Position numbers and translations under genes: made by a program. This document shows positions 22,395 to 32,818 of a stretch of DNA of 32,818 bases, one piece after another (the first letter of the stretch is position 1; the number at the start of each line of letters is the position of its first letter). Source of the DNA: Mycobacterium shimoidei (GTDB taxonomy: Bacteria; Actinomycetota; Actinomycetes; Mycobacteriales; Mycobacteriaceae); the NCBI GenBank assembly GCA_002101905.1, contig LQPU01000031.1, forward strand, positions 1 to 32,818, written 5' to 3'. Under the pieces are notes generated by a model. It had not been told where the DNA came from. It ran no database searches and was given only the letters and a program-made list of their open reading frames with translations.

Positions 22395-22889
22395 CTAGAG
22401 CAGGTCGAGCAGGAAAGGCAGCTCCTGGGTGGCGTACCAGGCCAGATCATGGTCTTGCGCATCGCCGACCGTCAGTTCGGCATCCTCGTCACCGAGATCG
22501 GCCGCATCGATCACCGCGATCGCCGCCTTCACATCCGGCTCGGCGGCGGCATTGTCGACGAACGCGGCGACCACGTCGTCGAGGCCCACCGGAGCGTCGA
22601 GCCGAACCACGGCGTCGTCGAGGTCCGGCCGCAGTGCCACGTCATTCACGTCCGCAACCAGCACGGCACGGCGTGGGGGCAGGTCCCCGGCCGCGGTGGA
22701 CAACAAGCGCAGCGAAGCCAGCGCCGCGTCGCGCAGCGCGACCTCGGCGAGCTCGTCGTCGTCGCCTTCCGCGTAGGCCTCACGCAACGCCGGCGTCACG
22801 GCGAACGCGGTGCCGTTGATCGGCGATATCGACCCGTCGCTCACGAGTCGCTGAAGCATGGCCAGGGTCGCCGGAATATATACCCGCAT
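22395..22889 (-). CDS. Conserved actinobacterial protein (DUF6912-like, Rv3231c type)
   Basis: A 164-residue acidic, soluble protein from the ATG at 22889; a GTG three bases upstream is the alternative start. The N-terminal MRVYIPATLAMLQRLVSDGSI and the C-terminal DLAWYATQELPFLLDLL look like the conserved ends of the family I know as DUF6912. No catalytic motif is visible. It begins 12 nt after the ppk2 stop, so it is likely cotranscribed with ppk2. The function is unknown. Confidence 0.8.
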   Translation of the reverse strand: MRVYIPATLAMLQRLVSDGSISPINGTAFAVTPALREAYAEGDDDELAEVALRDAALASLRLLSTAAGDLPPRRAVLVADVNDVALRPDLDDAVVRLDAPVGLDDVVAAFVDNAAAEPDVKAAIAVIDAADLGDEDAELTVGDAQDHDLAWYATQELPFLLDLL

Positions 22890-22901
22890 CACATCATCCG
22901 G

Positions 22902-23738
22902 TTAGTCGCGAGCACGCATCAATCTACCCACATGGTCGTCGACATAGGTCGACAGCTCCCGGGGCGGGCGCCGGTAATTGCCACTGACTTCCGGGTGTGC
23001 CGGCAGCTTGACTTTCGGTGTCGCCACTTCGCGATAGTCGATCGTGGACAGCAAGTGCGCCATCATGTTGAGCCGCGCGTGCTTTTTGACATCCGATTCA
23101 ACGATGTACCACGGGCTCGCGGGGACGTCGGTGTGCACCATCATCTCGTCCCTTGCGCGCGAATAGTCCTCCCAACGGTACAGCGACTGCAGGTCCATTG
23201 GGCTCAATTTCCATTGCCGCGCAGGATCATTGCGCCGCGCTCGGAACCGGCGCAACTGCTCCTCGGGAGAGACGGAGAACCAATACTTGCGTAACAACAT
23301 TCCATCATCGATGAGCAGCTGCTCGAAGATCGGAGTTTGCCGCAGGAACAACGCGTGCTCCTGCGGGGTGCAGAAACCCATCACCTTCTCGACGCCCGCG
23401 CGGTTATACCAGGAGCGGTCGAACAGTACGATCTCGCCCTTGGCGGGCAGATGCGCAATGTAGCGCTGGTAATACCATTGGCCGCGTTCACGTTCGGTGG
23501 GGGTGGGCAGCGCGGCGATGCGGACAATACGCGGGTTGAGATATTCGGTGATCCGTTTGATGGTGCCGCCTTTGCCCGCCCCGTCGCGGCCTTCAAAGAT
23601 CACCACGATGCGTGCGCCGGAATCCCGCGCCCACTCCTGCAGTTTGACGAATTCGGTTTGCAGCCGGAACAATTCCGCTTCATAGAGGGCAGCGGGAATC
23701 TTGCGCTGCCGCGGTCGTTCGGTGGTGGCTTTGCTCAC
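22902..23738 (-). CDS. ppk2: Polyphosphate kinase 2 (PPK2 family)
   Basis: A 278-residue PPK2-family P-loop kinase that uses polyphosphate to phosphorylate nucleoside diphosphates (or the reverse); M. tuberculosis Rv3232c favours GDP to GTP (family knowledge). The Walker A is GRDGAGKGG (50-58), the Walker B/lid start DRSWYNRAG (107-115), and the lid region RRFRARRNDPARQWKLSP. The GTG at 23738 opens it. It lies upstream of the DUF6912-type gene, with 12 nt between. Polyphosphate control of nucleotide pools and persistence is its reported context. Confidence 0.94.
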   Translation of the reverse strand: MSKATTERPRQRKIPAALYEAELFRLQTEFVKLQEWARDSGARIVVIFEGRDGAGKGGTIKRITEYLNPRIVRIAALPTPTERERGQWYYQRYIAHLPAKGEIVLFDRSWYNRAGVEKVMGFCTPQEHALFLRQTPIFEQLLIDDGMLLRKYWFSVSPEEQLRRFRARRNDPARQWKLSPMDLQSLYRWEDYSRARDEMMVHTDVPASPWYIVESDVKKHARLNMMAHLLSTIDYREVATPKVKLPAHPEVSGNYRRPPRELSTYVDDHVGRLMRARD

Positions 23739-23765
23739 TCACGGATGGTAATGCTTTTGCACGAA

Positions 23766-25181
23766 CTACTGTGCGGCTTCGACCAGCTCGCCGAGGGATT
23801 CTGCGAGCAGCGCCGGGAACACGTCAACATCGCTCATCGCATCTCGGTCCGCGTTGATGCCGAAATACAGCATCCCGTTGTAGGACGTCACCGCGATGGC
23901 CAGCACTTGCTTGTTCAGTAGCGGGGGGATGGCATAGGTTTCCAGCAGCTTGGCGCCGGCGATATACATCTGCGTCTGGGCGCCGGGTGCGTTGGTGATC
24001 AACAGGTTGAACATCCGTCCCGCATAACCGGGCAGGCTGGTGGCGACCCGGATACCCATGGCATGCAGGGTCGGCGGTGCGAAACCCGACAGGGTCACGA
24101 TGTTGCGGGCATCGCCCAGGCCGGCCGCGGTCGGGGTCGATTCGGTGGCATGGGCAATCTGAGACAGCCGGACGACGGCGTTGCCCTCGCCCACCGGCAA
24201 GTCGATCAAAAACGGCGCCACCTCGCTGGTGGTCCGACCCAAACCGCCTGCGTCGAACGATTCGTCGACGTACACCGACAGCGGCGCCATCGCTCGTACC
24301 GTCGCGGTGGGAGCTACCGCCTCTCCGCGGGACAGCAGCCAATTGCGCAGTGCGCCAGTGATCACCGCCAATACCACGTCGTTGACGTCGCAGTCGTAGC
24401 GGGCTCGCACCATCCGGTAGTCCTCGAGGCGCCCACGCGCGACTGTGAATCGCCGGTGGCGCGACACCGTGGTGTTGAGCGGACTGCTGGGTGCTCTGCC
24501 CCGCGCGAACGTGCGCGCCACGTCGAACAGACGCCGCCCGAGATCGACCACCTGCCCGGAATTGGTAGCCAGTTCGGTGATTCCGGCCCCGACGGCCTGT
24601 AGCTGAGCGCGGGGTCGGGTCGCCCACTCGCCAATCGCGCCCAGCACCAGCCGTGCCGTGCCGGGTTCGCGGGCCGGTACCCAGATGTCTTCCGGAAATT
24701 CCGGAGGGTGGCGGGTCCGGTCAGCGATCACGTGGCCGATAGCCAGCGCCGTCAAACCGTTGACCAGCGCCTGATGCGATTTGCTGTAGATCGCGATGCG
24801 GTTCTTGGCCAGCCCTTCGATGAGGTACATCTCCCACAGGGGCCGGGACTTGTCCAGCGGCCGGGCAGCCAGCCGTGCGATCAGCTCGTGTAACTGCTCA
24901 TCGCTGCCCGGCGACGGCAGCGCCGAACGCCGGACGTGGTAGGTGATGTCGAAGTCGCGGTCGTCGATCCACACCGGCCTGGCCAGGTTCATGGTCACTT
25001 CCCGAACCTTCTGCCGATAGCGCGGTACCTGTGGGAGCCGCTGCTCGACAGCGTCCAGTAGCGTCTCGTAGCTCAACCCGGCGCGCGGCCGGCGCAGGAT
25101 GAAAAGCATCCCGGTGGACATCGGGGTGGCGGTGTTCACCAGCCGATAAAACGACGCGTCCGATGTGGACAGCCGGGTCAC
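23766..25181 (-). CDS. tgs3: WS/DGAT-family acyltransferase-like protein (Tgs3 type), full length
   Basis: A 471-residue wax ester synthase/diacylglycerol acyltransferase-fold protein from the GTG at 25181, chosen because AAGGGAGAAG precedes it; the frame is open to 25214. The N-terminal LSTSDASFYRLVNTATPMSTG and C-terminal SFAPP/NLLITNAPG-type motifs are family-typical. The active-site motif HHxxxDG is altered to HQALVNG (His136, Gln137, Asn141, Gly142), so the usual catalytic second His and the Asp are both replaced. From memory, M. tuberculosis has this gene as two pieces (Rv3234c tgs3 and Rv3233c); here it is one open frame. A triacylglycerol-synthase activity should therefore not be assumed. 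Confidence 0.88.
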   Translation of the reverse strand: MTRLSTSDASFYRLVNTATPMSTGMLFILRRPRAGLSYETLLDAVEQRLPQVPRYRQKVREVTMNLARPVWIDDRDFDITYHVRRSALPSPGSDEQLHELIARLAARPLDKSRPLWEMYLIEGLAKNRIAIYSKSHQALVNGLTALAIGHVIADRTRHPPEFPEDIWVPAREPGTARLVLGAIGEWATRPRAQLQAVGAGITELATNSGQVVDLGRRLFDVARTFARGRAPSSPLNTTVSRHRRFTVARGRLEDYRMVRARYDCDVNDVVLAVITGALRNWLLSRGEAVAPTATVRAMAPLSVYVDESFDAGGLGRTTSEVAPFLIDLPVGEGNAVVRLSQIAHATESTPTAAGLGDARNIVTLSGFAPPTLHAMGIRVATSLPGYAGRMFNLLITNAPGAQTQMYIAGAKLLETYAIPPLLNKQVLAIAVTSYNGMLYFGINADRDAMSDVDVFPALLAESLGELVEAAQ

Positions 25182-25393
25182 GTAGCTTCTCCCTTTCAGC
25201 CCTTGGTAATTCACCGATCTTGTCGCTCACGGTACCGTCGCATGCGGTGCCGCACAGCCGCGGAGACGCGCGCGCGGCGATTGTGCGATGATGCTCACAC
25301 GCGGCCGATCGCGTGTCCGACGCGCGGGGCCGCCGCAACAGAACCGTCTGCCCACTCTCCAGCAGGCCTGCTTTGCGACCACTGGAGGGTGCC

Positions 25394-25951
25394 GTGACCG
25401 TCAGTCCCGTATCAGCCGAGCCCGAAGCGTTCGCGGTCAGGCCCGTCGTCGACTACGAACCGGCGCCGCAGGATGTGACCCGTTGTCGCCAGCTCTCCGC
25501 CACCGCATTGCGACGGCCCACCACGCATTCGCCTCAACACGGTGCCGGCCACCGGCCGAGTCCACGCCAGGTGCCCAGCATGTCACCGTGGATGCGGCAG
25601 GGGGCGATCTTCGCCGACGCCGCGATACGCCGGGTGCTGGAGGTGATGGACCGCCGTCGCCCGGCATCACAACTACAGGGACTGCTGGCCGTCGGTCTCG
25701 CCGACTCGGTGCTGGCCGCCCACCGGGTGGCGGCCAGTCGGCTTGTGGCCGACGGTGGCGCGGCGGTGTTGCGCCGCCTGCGGCTGCAGCCGATCCGAGC
25801 GGGTGAGCGGGCCGCGGCCGAGGTTTTCGGCACCTACAGCCGGGGGCGGCGCGTCCACGCCATCGCCTGCCGCGTCGAGCTGGGCGTACCTCCCGCCTGC
25901 GGCGGCACACCCGAGAGTCGTTGGCAGGTGGTGGCTCTGCATATTGGTTGA
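25394..25951 (+). CDS. Conserved Ala/Arg/Pro-rich protein (Rv3235 family)
   Basis: A 185-residue basic protein from the GTG at 25394, which has GGAGGG at 25384-25389. An upstream GTG at 25313 would give 212 residues, near the annotated length I recall for Rv3235 (213), but has no ribosome binding site. The N-terminal third is Pro/Arg-rich and probably disordered. The C-terminal part is a compact domain (AAIRRVLEVMDRRRP, AAEVFGTYSRGRRVHAIACRVEL, RWQVVALHIG). The last strand pattern is shared with SecA-adjacent Rv3235-type proteins of actinobacteria in my memory. No function is known. It is divergent from the WS/DGAT-like gene. Confidence 0.7.
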   Translation: MTVSPVSAEPEAFAVRPVVDYEPAPQDVTRCRQLSATALRRPTTHSPQHGAGHRPSPRQVPSMSPWMRQGAIFADAAIRRVLEVMDRRRPASQLQGLLAVGLADSVLAAHRVAASRLVADGGAAVLRRLRLQPIRAGERAAAEVFGTYSRGRRVHAIACRVELGVPPACGGTPESRWQVVALHIG

Positions 25952-25967
25952 GGCTGCTAGTAGGCAG

Positions 25968-27119
25968 CTAGGCCGTCGCGCGGGCGGGCAGCGAGCCGCC
26001 GGTGAATCGTGTCAGCACCGGGCCCACGATCGCCACGACGAACACGTAGGTCGTCGCCAGCGCGGCAAGTCCGGTGATCGATGAGCCGACCAGGCCGATG
26101 ATGATCAGCGAGAACTCGGCCCTGGCGATCAACGTGGTGCCGGCGCGCAACTGTCCGCGCCGCGCCACCCCGTCGCGACGGGCGGCGTATATGCCGGTGG
26201 CGACCTTGGTCACCGAGGAGACAACGGCCAGCACGATAGCCACCGAAAGCATCGGCAGCAGCTGGTGCGGGTCGACCGATACTCCGATGCCGAGAAAAAA
26301 GATTGCGGCGAACAGGTCGCGCAGCGGCACCAGCACCTTGCGGGCGCGATCGGCGGTGTGCCCGGTCAAGCTGAGACCGACCAGGAACGCACCCACGGCC
26401 GCCGACGCATGCACATGCTCGGCCAGCGCGGCCACAATCAGCGTGATGCCCAAGACCCGCAGCAGCAGCTGCTCGTTGTCGGGATGCTCCACCAGCCGGC
26501 CGACATGATGACCCCAGCGATACGACGCCAGGAACGCCACCCAGAACACGACGATCGCCACGGCCATGCCGCCCAGCGCCAGACCCCAGCTGCCACCGGA
26601 CGCCAGCACCGCGAACAACGGAAGATAAGCGGCCATGGCGAAGTCCTCGAGGACAAGCACGGCAAGCACGGACGGGGTTTCCCGGTTACCCAGCCGGTGT
26701 AGGTCTTCGAGCAGCCGGGCGATCAGACCCGACGACGACACGTAGGTGACGCCGGCCAACGCGAGGATGCCGACAATATTGAGGCCGAGCAGCCAGCCGG
26801 CGATGGCGCCGGGGATGGTGTTCAAAACAAGATCGACCGCGGCCGACGGCAAGTGATGGCGAAGGCTGCTGGCGAATTCGGGGGCGGAGAACTCCAGACC
26901 GAGGGTGAGCAGCAGCAGCACGACGCCGATCGGCGCGCCCGTGCTGATGAATTCTCGGGCTGCAGACACTTGAGCGACCCCGCCGGTGCCCAGCGCCAGG
27001 CCTGCCAGCAGGTATACCGGGATCGGCGAGAGCGCGTAGCGGCGGGCGATCGCCCCGAGGAGCGCAAGCGTGGTCAGCACGGCGCCGAGTTGCAAAAGCA
27101 TCGGCACCGAAACTTGCAC
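25968..27119 (-). CDS. kefB: CPA2-family K+(cation)/H+ antiporter, membrane subunit (KefB/KhtU-like)
   Basis: A 383-residue polytopic membrane protein with about twelve hydrophobic helices, matching a monovalent cation:proton antiporter-2. Recognisable family segments: LLLLTLGLEFS (helix 3-like), SSSGLIARLLEDLHRL, LVLEDFAMAAYLPLFAVL (with the Glu-Asp pair of the ion pathway) and FFLGIGVSVDP. The C-terminus ends right after the last helix with no RCK-N domain, so regulation must come from the separate upstream subunit. The GTG at 27119 follows that gene's stop by 4 nt. It corresponds to Rv3236c. Confidence 0.9.
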   Translation of the reverse strand: MQVSVPMLLQLGAVLTTLALLGAIARRYALSPIPVYLLAGLALGTGGVAQVSAAREFISTGAPIGVVLLLLTLGLEFSAPEFASSLRHHLPSAAVDLVLNTIPGAIAGWLLGLNIVGILALAGVTYVSSSGLIARLLEDLHRLGNRETPSVLAVLVLEDFAMAAYLPLFAVLASGGSWGLALGGMAVAIVVFWVAFLASYRWGHHVGRLVEHPDNEQLLLRVLGITLIVAALAEHVHASAAVGAFLVGLSLTGHTADRARKVLVPLRDLFAAIFFLGIGVSVDPHQLLPMLSVAIVLAVVSSVTKVATGIYAARRDGVARRGQLRAGTTLIARAEFSLIIIGLVGSSITGLAALATTYVFVVAIVGPVLTRFTGGSLPARATA

Positions 27120-27123
27120 TGGC

Positions 27124-27606
27124 TCAGCCCTTGTCGACGATCTCTTCGACTCCGGCGATCCCCTTCTCAGTGCCGATCACCACAAGCACGTCGTGCGCGC
27201 GCAGAACGTCGGCCGGTCCCGGCGACGGAAGCACCTCGTCGTTGCGCACGATCGCCACGATCGAGGCCCCGGTACGGGTTCGGGCGTGGGTGTCGCCGAG
27301 CGGGCGGTCTACGTACGGGCTGCTCGGCGGGATTCCGACTTGGGCGGTGTCGATGCCGAGCACCTCCCGGGTCAACTCGGTGAACCGTTCGGCGATCCGC
27401 GGCGCGCCCAAAATCTGGGCCACCCCGTCGGCTTCTTCGTCGGTGAAATGCAAGACCGGCTGCCCGCGATCTGGATCCTCTCGTTCGTACCGGACGATCT
27501 CGAAGTCGCCGCCGCGCCGCGCGATGATGCCGACCCGATCACCATCGTGGGTGGTGAATTCGTAGCGCACGCCGATGCTGGGCAGCAGCACCTCTTTGAC
27601 GTCCAT
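27124..27606 (-). CDS. TrkA-C (RCK_C) regulatory subunit of the antiporter (KhtT-like, Rv3237c type)
   Basis: A 160-residue cytosolic protein from the ATG at 27606, the length I recall for Rv3237c. The N-terminal half (MDVKEVLLPSIGVRYEFTTHDGDRVGIIARRGGDFEIV) matches KhtT-type N domains. The C-terminal half is a TrkA-C/RCK_C ligand-binding domain (GASIVAIVRNDEVLPSPGPADVLRAHDVLVVIGTEKGI). In Bacillus KhtT gates KhtU and binds c-di-AMP (established there); the same role here is inference. It sits 4 nt after secA1 and 4 nt before the antiporter, so secA1-khtT-khtU looks like one transcript. Confidence 0.88.
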   Translation of the reverse strand: MDVKEVLLPSIGVRYEFTTHDGDRVGIIARRGGDFEIVRYEREDPDRGQPVLHFTDEEADGVAQILGAPRIAERFTELTREVLGIDTAQVGIPPSSPYVDRPLGDTHARTRTGASIVAIVRNDEVLPSPGPADVLRAHDVLVVIGTEKGIAGVEEIVDKG

Positions 27607-27610
27607 GGCG

Positions 27611-30430
<2,820 letters not shown>

Positions 30431-30508
30431 AGCGTTGTCCCTTATGGGTTAGGAGTCTTCGGCGACCCCCATCCTAAGTGACGTCGAGTTCCTGGCCCGT
30501 CTGTCGCG

Positions 30509-31174
30509 TCAGGCGAGCCGGATCAACCCATAGTCGTAGGCGTGGCGCCGATAGACCACGCTGGGCTTGTCGGTCTCCTTGTCATGGAACAGAAAGAAGT
30601 CGTGGCCGACGAGCTCCATCTGCGAGAGCGCGTCATCGACGGTCATCGGGGTGGCCGGGTGCTCCTTGATGCGCACGATGCGGCCGGGCTCGTGGTAGCC
30701 GTCGGTTTCGGCTGCCGGCTCAGCGTTTGTGGTCGTCGGTGCCGGTGGCGGCACCGCCGCGGTGGCCGCGGCCAGCGAGACAGGTGTCTTGTCGCCGTAG
30801 TGGACCTTGCGCCGGTCCTTGACTCGGCGCAGCCGGTTTTCCAGTTTGTCGACCGCCGCCTCGAATGCGGCGTAGAAGCTGTTGGCGCAGGCCTCGCCGC
30901 GGACCACCGGACCGCGGCCACGCGCGGTGATCTCGACATGCTGGCAGGACTTGCGTTGGCGACGGTTACGTTCGTGATCGAGTTCAACGTCGAACAAGTA
31001 GATGGTCCGGTCGAACCGTTCTAGACGAGCGAGTTTCTGCGAGACGTAAACGCGGTAGTGGTCGGGAATTTCGACATTGCGGCCTTTGACGACGACCTCG
31101 GCGCGCGGCCTCGGCTCGTCGAGCTCGTCGGTGTCCGCCAGAACTTGGCCGGAATCTACAGTTTGCCTTGACAT
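30509..31174 (-). CDS. hpf: Long-form ribosome hibernation promoting factor (HPF/MPY, Rv3241c type)
   Basis: A 221-residue long HPF that docks in the 30S decoding region and promotes ribosome hibernation in stationary phase or zinc limitation (MPY in mycobacteria; family knowledge). The N-terminal S30AE domain runs from about residue 25 (AEVVVKGRNVEIPDHYRVYVSQKLARLERF) to about 125. An Ala/Pro-rich linker follows, then the C-terminal dimerisation domain (GRIVRIKEHPATPMTVDDALSQMELVGHDFFLFHDKE) ending in YRRHAYDYGLIRLA. The ATG at 31174 is used; the frame continues to 31279 with atypical residues. The ribosome binding site is weak and the upstream region is unusually structured. Confidence 0.93.
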   Translation of the reverse strand: MSRQTVDSGQVLADTDELDEPRPRAEVVVKGRNVEIPDHYRVYVSQKLARLERFDRTIYLFDVELDHERNRRQRKSCQHVEITARGRGPVVRGEACANSFYAAFEAAVDKLENRLRRVKDRRKVHYGDKTPVSLAAATAAVPPPAPTTTNAEPAAETDGYHEPGRIVRIKEHPATPMTVDDALSQMELVGHDFFLFHDKETDKPSVVYRRHAYDYGLIRLA

Positions 31175-31200
31175 TCTGGACAACTCGTTTCTCTCGCGTC

Positions 31201-31376
31201 GCACGCGCCAGGCGTGCCCGGCTTTCAGATGTACACGCCGACGGGGTTCGCATAACGCCCTATCCGCCCGCCGGTGCAAGGTGTCGAGAAATCACCTCCT
31301 ACCGTCGTCGGTGTCGTGGCGCCTACCGTTCGGGCGCCGCCGTGAGGCGTTGATGGGTGCTTGGTCCCGACGGTAG
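31201..31376 (-). other. Structured leader region upstream of hpf
   Basis: The 256-bp gap before hpf holds three inverted repeats: GCACGC-gccag-GCGTGC (31201-31217), GGCGCC...GGCGCC (31318-31338), and CTACCGTCG at 31299-31307 complementary to CGACGGTAG at 31368-31376, which encloses the second. If hpf is transcribed from upstream of 31376 these would fold in its leader. No known riboswitch class is recognised. Confidence 0.4.
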
Positions 31377-31430
31377 CCGTGGCCTGGTTGTTGTGCCAGT
31401 ACTTTCTGTTGCGAGTTCTTCACGATCGGC

Positions 31431-32066
31431 TCACGCGGCCGCCACGGTGAGCACGGAGGCGACCTCGATGCCAGCTATGTGCAGGACGCGTACCGACTCA
31501 CGCACGGTGGCCCCGGTAGTGACGATGTCGTCAACCAGCAGGACCTCGGTGCCCGCGGGCGGCCGCTTGATCAGCTGCACCCGGCCGACGATGTTGCGTT
31601 CCCGTTCGGCGGTGCCCAGCCCGGCCGAGTCGCGGGCCAGCGCCGTTATTTTGAGGGCCTGGACGACGGCGATGCCGGGGTGGTTCTTGCCGGCGGCTTT
31701 GGCCATCCGGGTGACCGGGTCGCCGCCGCGTTTGCGGGCCGCCGCACGGCGAGTCGGGGCCGGGACGATGGTCATCGGGACGTCGAGCAGACCCCAGGTG
31801 AGCATCCGGTGGATGCCAACGGCCAGTGCGCGGGCAAGAGGTTGGATCAGATCGGTGCGGCCCCGGTCTTTCATGTTCACGATCGCCGTCCGGCGCGCGC
31901 CGGCGTAGCGGCCGAGGGCGAGCACCGGAACCCCCGGGTCGACGCGCGGGGTCACGACGTGTGGCTGGTCGGGGTTCACCGCCAGCTCCTGCGCGCAGGT
32001 CGCGCACCAGCGGGTCGACGGCGCTCCACAGCCGCCGCATTCCAGGGGCAGGATGAGGTCGAGCAT
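31431..32066 (-). CDS. ComF-family phosphoribosyltransferase-like protein (Rv3242c type)
   Basis: A 211-residue protein from the ATG at 32066. An N-terminal zinc-ribbon-like CGGCG...CATC precedes a type I phosphoribosyltransferase fold with the PRPP-binding loop EVLLVDDIVTTGATV near the C-terminus. ComF proteins are linked to DNA uptake in naturally competent bacteria, but in mycobacteria no such role is shown, and a nucleotide-salvage or repair role is equally possible. It lies between hpf and a PPE gene on the same strand. The frame extends to 32120 but the extra residues are not family-like. Confidence 0.88.
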   Translation of the reverse strand: MLDLILPLECGGCGAPSTRWCATCAQELAVNPDQPHVVTPRVDPGVPVLALGRYAGARRTAIVNMKDRGRTDLIQPLARALAVGIHRMLTWGLLDVPMTIVPAPTRRAAARKRGGDPVTRMAKAAGKNHPGIAVVQALKITALARDSAGLGTAERERNIVGRVQLIKRPPAGTEVLLVDDIVTTGATVRESVRVLHIAGIEVASVLTVAAA

Positions 32067-32123
32067 GGGGCCAGTGTGGCGGGCGGGGGTGACACGAGGT
32101 GGCGAGGAAACCGCCCCCAACCC

Positions 32124-32816
32124 TCACTGCCCCAACAGGCGTTGCTTCTGCTCGTTGTATTCCTCGTCGGTGATGAGGCCGCGGTCGCGAAGTTCCGCGA
32201 ATTCACGTATCTCGGCGGCGATTCCGGTGACCGGATTATCCGATGGCTCCTGCGGTGGCTTCGCCTGTTTTCGGGACGCCGGGTCGCCAGTCTCCTGCCC
32301 GCCCCGCTTGACCGCGCCGGCCAGGGCGCTTCCCCCCATGCCCGCCAGCGCCATCTCACTGAACGCGGTTCCCGCACTACCCGCGGGCGCCGCTGCGGCG
32401 CTCGCGGTCAGCGTGGGCACGGTATAGGCCAAGCTGCGGACCTCGGGAGCGTTCGCGGCCCAGCTCATCGGCACCGAGAGTCTGCCGACCGAGACTGCCT
32501 CGCCGGTCGTCGCCGACGTCGACGGCAGGGAACCCGGAACATAGCCCTCCGGTCTGGAGGGAGTTAAGGGCGAAAACAGCTCGACCGCACGCAGGATGTC
32601 GTACTGCACGAACGCCAGCTGGTTCTGCTCCTTGAGGATCAGCCGGGTGCTTTCACCCGCAGACGCCCACGCCCCTGCCGACAGCGCGATACCGACATCC
32701 GATATTGAGAAGCCGGCCACCGCCAGGGCATTCAATCCCAGCAAGTCGAACACCGTCGGAACCTCCTGCGCCGGTAGCGGACCCGTTGCCGCCGCGGCCT
32801 GCGAGGCCTCGTTCAT
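32124..32816 (-). CDS. PPE-family protein, SVP subgroup, C-terminal part with SHOCT tail (cut by right edge)
   Basis: At least 230 residues are visible. The frame stays open to the window edge, and the ATG at 32816 is probably not the true start, because the N-terminal Pro-Pro-Glu helical domain is missing. The subgroup motif GxxSVPxxW appears as GRLSVPMSW, preceded by the usual linker with ISDVGIALSAGAWASAG. The last about 28 residues, EIREFAELRDRGLITDEEYNEQKQRLLGQ, form a SHOCT domain, a short two-helix module often appended to membrane or secreted proteins. PPE proteins are exported by ESX type VII systems. I recall no PPE gene between Rv3242c and lpqB in M. tuberculosis. Confidence 0.82.
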   Translation of the reverse strand: MNEASQAAAATGPLPAQEVPTVFDLLGLNALAVAGFSISDVGIALSAGAWASAGESTRLILKEQNQLAFVQYDILRAVELFSPLTPSRPEGYVPGSLPSTSATTGEAVSVGRLSVPMSWAANAPEVRSLAYTVPTLTASAAAAPAGSAGTAFSEMALAGMGGSALAGAVKRGGQETGDPASRKQAKPPQEPSDNPVTGIAAEIREFAELRDRGLITDEEYNEQKQRLLGQ

Positions 32817-32818
32817 GT

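Noticed and set aside
25282..25299. CRP-like TGTGC...TCACA in the tgs3/Rv3235 divergent gap
   Set aside because: The half-sites are 8 bp apart instead of 6 and one is imperfect, so it does not fit the CRP spacing.

Overview
The window is a GC-rich chromosomal stretch from a Mycobacterium species. Gene content and order match, almost gene for gene, the M. tuberculosis block Rv3209-Rv3242c (from memory): ferritin-like protein, rhlE, parA-like ATPase, phosphatase/entC, whiB1, pdtaS, biotinylated protein, rshA/sigH, aroA, rsgA, desA3 with its reductase, ppk2, tgs3, a potassium/proton antiporter, secA1, hpf and comF-like. It is not M. tuberculosis complex. Several genes I remember at this locus are absent (Rv3216, Rv3225c, Rv3238c, Rv3239c), others are added (a secreted repeat protein, a TetR/crotonase operon, a TetR gene ahead of aroA, a PPE gene at the right edge), and two genes split in M. 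tuberculosis (ybaK-like and tgs3) are intact. Organism and gene identities are inferred from protein motifs and remembered synteny; no database was searched.

Layout. 1-4250: end of an MmpS-like protein, a ferritin-like protein (-), rhlE and a membrane-anchored propeller-like protein (+). 4257-8387: orphan ParA ATPase (-), phosphatase and isochorismate synthase overlapping by 4 nt (+), a small membrane protein (-) and a lipid kinase (+). 8388-13075: stress and redox signalling, with whiB1 (+), pdtaS (-), a biotinylated mini-protein (-), a repeat-rich secreted protein and the 24-residue ribosomal protein bL37 (+), then rshA-sigH (-). 13076-16634: SDR and YbaK-type deacylase (+), a TetR-crotonase operon (-) with a palindromic operator, and an SRAP protein (-). 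16712-19597: TetR-aroA-rsgA on the + strand. 19594-27606, mostly minus: a cytochrome P450 relic, desA3, its electron-transfer partner, a DUF6912-type protein, ppk2, a WS/DGAT-like protein, Rv3235-type protein (+), and an antiporter with its regulatory subunit. 27611-32818 (-): secA1, hpf, a ComF-type phosphoribosyltransferase and the C-terminal part of a PPE protein carrying a SHOCT tail.

Themes. Lipid metabolism (desaturase system, WS/DGAT-like protein, lipid kinase, crotonase), stress and redox control (SigH/RshA, WhiB1, PdtaS, HPF, PPK2) and envelope export (SecA1, secreted repeat protein, PPE) dominate. The strongest non-gene signals are a near-identical 21-bp element ahead of both desA3 and its reductase, a perfect 19-bp palindrome ahead of the TetR-crotonase operon, a CRP-like site correctly placed at whiB1, a decayed P450 behind desA3, paired hairpins that supply the parA ribosome binding site, and the convergent bL37/rshA genes that share one CTAG as their two stop codons. 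I saw no tRNA, rRNA, CRISPR array, insertion sequence or prophage. No gene-free stretch exceeds 300 bases; the larger gaps are described as sites or findings.
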